Source: an uncultured Collinsella sp.
GTDB taxonomy: Bacteria > Actinomycetota > Coriobacteriia > Coriobacteriales > Coriobacteriaceae
Assembly: GCA_958412345.1 (NCBI GenBank)
Contig: CATYSO010000021.1
Span: 1 to 43,413, forward strand
Length of the DNA stretch: 43,413 bases
Direction: 5' to 3'
Shown: positions 40,867 through 43,413 of the stretch, one piece after another
Layout of the letters: each line of letters opens with the position of its first letter
Numbering within the stretch: position 1 is the first letter of the stretch
Made by a program: the position numbers and the translations under genes
The notes under the pieces: model-generated
What the model saw: only the letters and a program-made list of their open reading frames with translations
Told to the model about the DNA's origin: nothing
The model's database searches: none

Positions 40867-41514
40867 ATGGGTTTCATCAATTTTATCGCCGAGCTGCTCA
40901 AAGACCCGCGCACCGCGATTGCCAGCTGGATCGCCGCCGGCCCGCTTATGGCCTACGGCTGCGTGTTCCTGATCATCTTTATCGAGACAGGCGTGGTGTT
41001 TTTCCCGTTTCTCCCTGGCGATTCGCTGCTGTTTGCTTCGGGCTTTTTTGCCCACAACGGTGGCTTTAACATCGTGGCCCTGCTGGCCGTCGCATGGGCG
41101 GCTGCCATTTTGGGTGATCAGTGCAACTTTATGATCGGTCACTTCTTTGGCAAAAAGATCATCGCTTCGGGTAAGGTCAAGGCCATGACGCCCGAGCGTA
41201 TTAAAAAGTCCGAGGACTTCTTGGACAAGTGGGGCCACCTGGCCATCTTCCTGGGCCGCTTCTTCCCGTTTATTCGCACCTTTGTGCCCTTTATCGCCGG
41301 CATGGGCGGCATGCACTGGCGTAACTTCGTTATCTTTAACGTGCTGGGCGGCATTACCTGGTCGACGCTCTTTACGCTGCTGGGCTACTTCTTTGGCGGC
41401 ATCCCCTTTGTGCAGGAGCACTTTGAGCTGCTGATTGTAGGCATCGTTGCCGTATCGATCATCCCGACTGTGGTCGGTTTGGTTAAGGCTAAGCTGGGCA
41501 AAAAGAACGCTTAG
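40867..41514 (+). CDS. DedA-family membrane protein
   Basis: This 215-residue DedA/VTT-family integral membrane protein belongs to a family that includes undecaprenyl-phosphate and phospholipid flippases. Landmarks are the re-entrant region ETGVVFFPFLPGDSLLFASG, the glycine-containing GDQCNFMIGHFFGK, the arginine-containing FLGRFFPFIRTFVPFIAGMGGM, and the C-terminal WSTLFTLLGYFFG. The acidic and basic residues needed by the family are present. The ATG at 40867 follows GAGG. It stands alone with a strong terminator. A role in lipid-carrier recycling is likely by family but not proven. Confidence 0.92.
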   Translation: MGFINFIAELLKDPRTAIASWIAAGPLMAYGCVFLIIFIETGVVFFPFLPGDSLLFASGFFAHNGGFNIVALLAVAWAAAILGDQCNFMIGHFFGKKIIASGKVKAMTPERIKKSEDFLDKWGHLAIFLGRFFPFIRTFVPFIAGMGGMHWRNFVIFNVLGGITWSTLFTLLGYFFGGIPFVQEHFELLIVGIVAVSIIPTVVGLVKAKLGKKNA

Positions 41515-41542
41515 CTCGAGCCAGCGCGCAAACCGTGCAGTT

Positions 41543-41577
41543 GAGGCCCGTCACCGCTTACGGTGGCGGGCCTCTTT
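41543..41577 (+). terminator. Terminator after the DedA gene
   Basis: A 14-bp stem with one G-U pair (41543-41556 with 41561-41574, loop CTTA) is followed by TTT. Confidence 0.88.
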
Positions 41578-41644
41578 AGTTTCGGTCAAATGAAAATACT
41601 TTAGTTAGTTAAAGAAAAACGTTTTATCCGACGCGCGTGCGGAG

Positions 41645-41650
41645 TACAAT
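41645..41650 (+). promoter_or_regulatory. Candidate -10 box (TACAAT) of the ilvE transcript
   Basis: TACAAT here would start RNA at about 41657, leaving a leader of about 145 nt before ilvE, or almost none before the ATG at 41658. Confidence 0.5.
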
Positions 41651-41657
41651 CTCGTGC

Positions 41658-41807
41658 ATGCGAATCGACGTGCCATCGGCTTTGATGCTGTTTGCGTGTC
41701 CCGTCCGGCTCTACGCTCCGGGCGTGCGACGTTGCGACGCGGTCGGCCTCGGTCCTTGCGTGCGGGTTCGCGAGTTTGCAACTGTGTATGTAAGGAGCGA
41801 CATATGA
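41658..41807 (+). CDS. Possible leaderless upstream ORF overlapping the ilvE start
   Basis: A 49-codon frame starts at ATG 41658, almost exactly where RNA should begin if TACAAT 41645-41650 is the -10 box, so it could be translated without a leader. It ends at TGA 41805-41807, overlapping the ilvE ATG as ATGA, a common coupling arrangement. The peptide has roughly one third Val, Leu or Ile, the products of the next gene's pathway, which would suit an attenuation or coupling peptide. No ribosome site precedes it and no family is recognised. It may be a chance frame in a GC-rich leader. Confidence 0.3.
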   Translation: MRIDVPSALMLFACPVRLYAPGVRRCDAVGLGPCVRVREFATVYVRSDI

Positions 41808-42856
41808 CTGTCGAGAAGAAGAATATCGATTGGGGTAGCCTCGGCTTTGGCTACATGAAGACCGATTACAGCTACGAGGCTCATTGGAAGGATGGCGAGT
41901 GGGACGAGGGCGGCCTGACCACCGACCACACCCTGCATGTCTCCGAGTGCGGTGGCATCTTCCATTACTGCCAGGAGGTCTTTGAGGGCCTGAAGGCCTA
42001 CACCGCCGAGGACAGTAGCATCGTCTGCTTCCGTCCCGACATGAACGCCGAGCGTATGTACAACTCTGCGCAGCGCCTCGAGATGCCCCCGTTCCCCAAG
42101 GACAAGTTCGTTGAGGCCGTCAAGCAGGTCGTTTCTGCCAACGCCGCCTGGGTTCCGCCCTTCGGTTCCGGCGCGACCCTGTACGTGCGTCCGTTTATGA
42201 TCGGCTCCGGTGACGTGATTGGCGTGGCTCCCGCTCCTGAGTACACGTTCCGCATTCTCGTGACCCCGGTCGGTCCGTACTTTAAGGGTGGCCTCAAGCC
42301 CGTCAAGCTGCGCGTTTCCGAGTACGACCGCGCCGCACCGCACGGCACCGGCAACATCAAGGCCGGCCTCAACTACGCCATGTCCCTCAAGCCCACGATG
42401 GAGGCCCATCGCGAGGGCTATGCCGAGAACCTGTATCTCGACTCCGAGTCCCGCACCTATGTCGAGGAGACCGGTGGCGCTAACGTCCTGTTCGTGAAGG
42501 AGGACGGCACCCTCGTCGTTCCGCAGTCGCACACCGACTCCATTCTGCCCTCTATCACCCGTCGTTCGCTCGTTCAGGTTGCTCAGGACCTGGGCATAAC
42601 CGTCGACCAGCGCCCCGTCGAGTGGGCCGAGGTCAAGGCCGGCACCTTTGTGGAGTGCGGCCTGTGCGGCACCGCCGCCGTCATCTCCCCGGTGGGCGAG
42701 ATCGACAATAAGGTTTATGGTGCCGATGAGACCGTGACCTTCCCGGCTGGCTACACCGAGATCGGCCCTGTGATGAAGAAGCTTCGCGAGACCTTGACTG
42801 GTATCCAGTCCGGTGCTGTCGAGGATAAGCACAACTGGGTTTACACCGTCGCGTAA
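41804..42856 (+). CDS. ilvE: Branched-chain amino acid aminotransferase
   Basis: IlvE is a fold-type IV PLP enzyme of 350 residues that makes or breaks down leucine, isoleucine and valine by exchanging the amino group with 2-oxoglutarate. The Schiff-base lysine is in GNIKAGLNYAMS; the cofactor-holding YVEETGGANVLFV and the late CGLCGTAAVISPVG segments are intact. The length and the start region (WGSLGFGYMKTDY...HVSECGGIFHYCQEVFEGLKAY) match the longer class II form of the family. The ATG at 41804 has TAAGGAG 6-7 nt upstream. It is monocistronic, apart from the possible upstream peptide, and has a strong terminator. Confidence 0.95.
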   Translation: MTVEKKNIDWGSLGFGYMKTDYSYEAHWKDGEWDEGGLTTDHTLHVSECGGIFHYCQEVFEGLKAYTAEDSSIVCFRPDMNAERMYNSAQRLEMPPFPKDKFVEAVKQVVSANAAWVPPFGSGATLYVRPFMIGSGDVIGVAPAPEYTFRILVTPVGPYFKGGLKPVKLRVSEYDRAAPHGTGNIKAGLNYAMSLKPTMEAHREGYAENLYLDSESRTYVEETGGANVLFVKEDGTLVVPQSHTDSILPSITRRSLVQVAQDLGITVDQRPVEWAEVKAGTFVECGLCGTAAVISPVGEIDNKVYGADETVTFPAGYTEIGPVMKKLRETLTGIQSGAVEDKHNWVYTVA

Positions 42857-42913
42857 GCTGCCATAGCTGTTCGGCCCGAGGGCAACCTTCCTTTCCGGCG
42901 CGTCCTCGGACAT

Positions 42914-42956
42914 GAAAGAACCTCCGCTGCGCACTACGTGCGGCGGAGGTTCTTTC
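42914..42956 (+). terminator. Terminator after ilvE
   Basis: A perfect 14-bp stem (42914-42927 with 42943-42956) has an inner CGCA/TGCG pairing; its right arm contains TTCTTTC. Confidence 0.85.
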
Positions 42957-43048
42957 GTCCTGCGGAGTGCGCCGGGAGGGAACTTGCTCTCTGCCCTGCG
43001 GGTTCGGCGTTGTCACAACAGGTAATAATTAATCTGAATAAAGATGGT

Positions 43049-43077
43049 GCGTGGCCTTTTAGGCCGCGCTTTTGTTT
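43049..43077 (+). terminator. Orphan terminator-like hairpin
   Basis: A 9-bp stem with one G-U pair (43049-43057 with 43061-43069) is followed by TTTTGTTTT. No gene lies directly upstream. TAATAATTAATCT at 43023-43035 and TTGTCA at 43012-43017 could be promoter parts, so a very short RNA or a backup terminator for ilvE are both possible. Confidence 0.6.
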
Positions 43078-43090
43078 TGCTTCGCGCCAT

Positions 43091-43413
43091 GTGGGGGTGG
43101 TGGCGACGTGCATTTTTGCGAGTATTCTGCAATCGAAGGCCCCTGCATACCGACCTCGGGCAAAAAATCGGGATTTCTCGATGTTTTCTACGAATGATGG
43201 GCGGGGTTATGGGCAGCTGGGGTTCGAGCTGCGGACATATTCGCGGTCTTTAGCCTTTGTCATGGCGCCCGATGCTCTTGGTTATGTTGAATACTCCCAA
43301 AAATGCACGGTGCTTAGAGGGGGACCTTCGCGAAAAAGGAAACCGCCCCGTCGAAGTAGGTCGCGCGCGCAGACGTGGTGTAAGAGCGTCCTGAGGTCCG
43401 TCGCTGCAAATCC
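43091..43413 (+). CDS. Open frame running off the window end (doubtful partial gene)
   Basis: From GTG 43091 (or ATG 43181) this frame has no stop to the end of the window, at least 107 codons. GGGA lies 7 nt before the ATG at 43181. I do not recognise the product. The part after 43320 is very rich in Arg, Lys and Pro, which is more like read-through of GC-rich non-coding DNA than a normal protein. It overlaps an inverted-repeat element. It could be a real gene start, a decayed gene or chance. Confidence 0.2.
   Translation, partial: MGVVATCIFASILQSKAPAYRPRAKNRDFSMFSTNDGRGYGQLGFELRTYSRSLAFVMAPDALGYVEYSQKCTVLRGGPSRKRKPPRRSRSRAQTWCKSVLRSVAAN
43108..43308. repeat. Inverted-repeat-bounded element (24-bp ends)
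   Basis: GTGCATTTTTGCGAGTATTC (from 43108) is matched in inverted form by GAATACTCCCAAAAATGCAC (ending 43308). Over the 24-bp ends, 21 positions agree. The enclosed 150 bp has no strong gene. The layout (near-identical inverted ends, short non-coding interior) is that of a MITE-like element. Confidence 0.6.

Larger units (their letters stand above)
42857..43413. other. 557-bp region at the window end without a convincing gene
   Basis: The region holds the ilvE terminator (42914-42956), a second terminator-like hairpin (43049-43073) with no gene before it, an inverted-repeat element (43108-43308), and an open frame running off the end (from 43091). Confidence 0.6.

Noticed and set aside
41657..41803. 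T-box or other known riboswitch before ilvE
   Set aside because: No T-box sequence or specifier-loop layout is visible in the leader.

Overview
The window reads as the chromosome of a high-GC Gram-positive gut actinobacterium of the class Coriobacteriia, most like Collinsella. This is inferred from the strongly G/C-ending codons, the mix of actinobacterial families (FusA2-type EF-G, YeiH-like exporter, LarE) with anaerobe-type PTS sugar genes, and short promoters with a TACAAT -10 box. No rRNA, tRNA, phage, integrase, transposase or CRISPR array was found. About 37 protein genes are supported, with tight spacing and clear hairpin terminators.

Layout. 0.1-1.4 kb: a tail-anchored unknown protein and a small heat-shock protein, divergent. 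1.4-6.7 kb: a WalJ/YycJ-type metallo-hydrolase divergent from the conserved tilS-hpt-ftsH block. 6.8-10.5 kb: a PLP aminotransferase, a PHP phosphatase and an RlmD-type rRNA methyltransferase. 10.8-13.4 kb: a polar amino acid ABC importer (binding protein, permease, ATPase). 13.7-17.0 kb: an EF-G-like GTPase with altered G motifs and a secreted or anchored DNase. 17.1-24.6 kb: a LacI regulator divergent from a sugar operon made of PTS EIIBC, a GatZ/KbaZ-like aldolase subunit, an FSA-type transaldolase, a split transketolase and PTS EIIA. 24.7-30.1 kb: larE, a HAD phosphatase, a second LacI regulator and glmS. 30.2-34.8 kb: a GntR regulator divergent from a YeiH-type exporter, a degenerate Fis-type regulator, a membrane protein and a nitroreductase. 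35.1-39.8 kb: a small unknown protein, then a MarR regulator overlapping a two-gene heterodimeric ABC exporter. 39.9-42.9 kb: cysE, a DedA protein and ilvE. The last 0.5 kb has no convincing gene.

How the genes work together. The 18.5-24.6 kb operon should import and phosphorylate a sugar (EIIA plus EIIBC) and feed the phosphate into pentose-phosphate chemistry through an aldolase/transaldolase/transketolase set, under a LacI repressor with a candidate operator at 18302-18321. The substrate is not evident. The MarR gene probably controls the exporter operon it overlaps.

The most unusual content is between the genes. (1) Three spacers (11.7, 12.5 and 21.4 kb) carry a long hairpin with a conserved tip and different but still complementary lower stems, inside two unrelated transport operons; two copies also start with a GC-rich hairpin with a TAAC loop. 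(2) A second family of small palindromes has GGGACAG (or its complement) in the loop and exchanged stems (6.7, 24.7, 27.7, 27.8, 28.0, 30.1 and 34.2 kb), resembling REP/MITE elements moved in trans. (3) There are long one-off inverted repeats at 10.6 kb and 43.1-43.3 kb. These are the best candidates for undescribed biology here.
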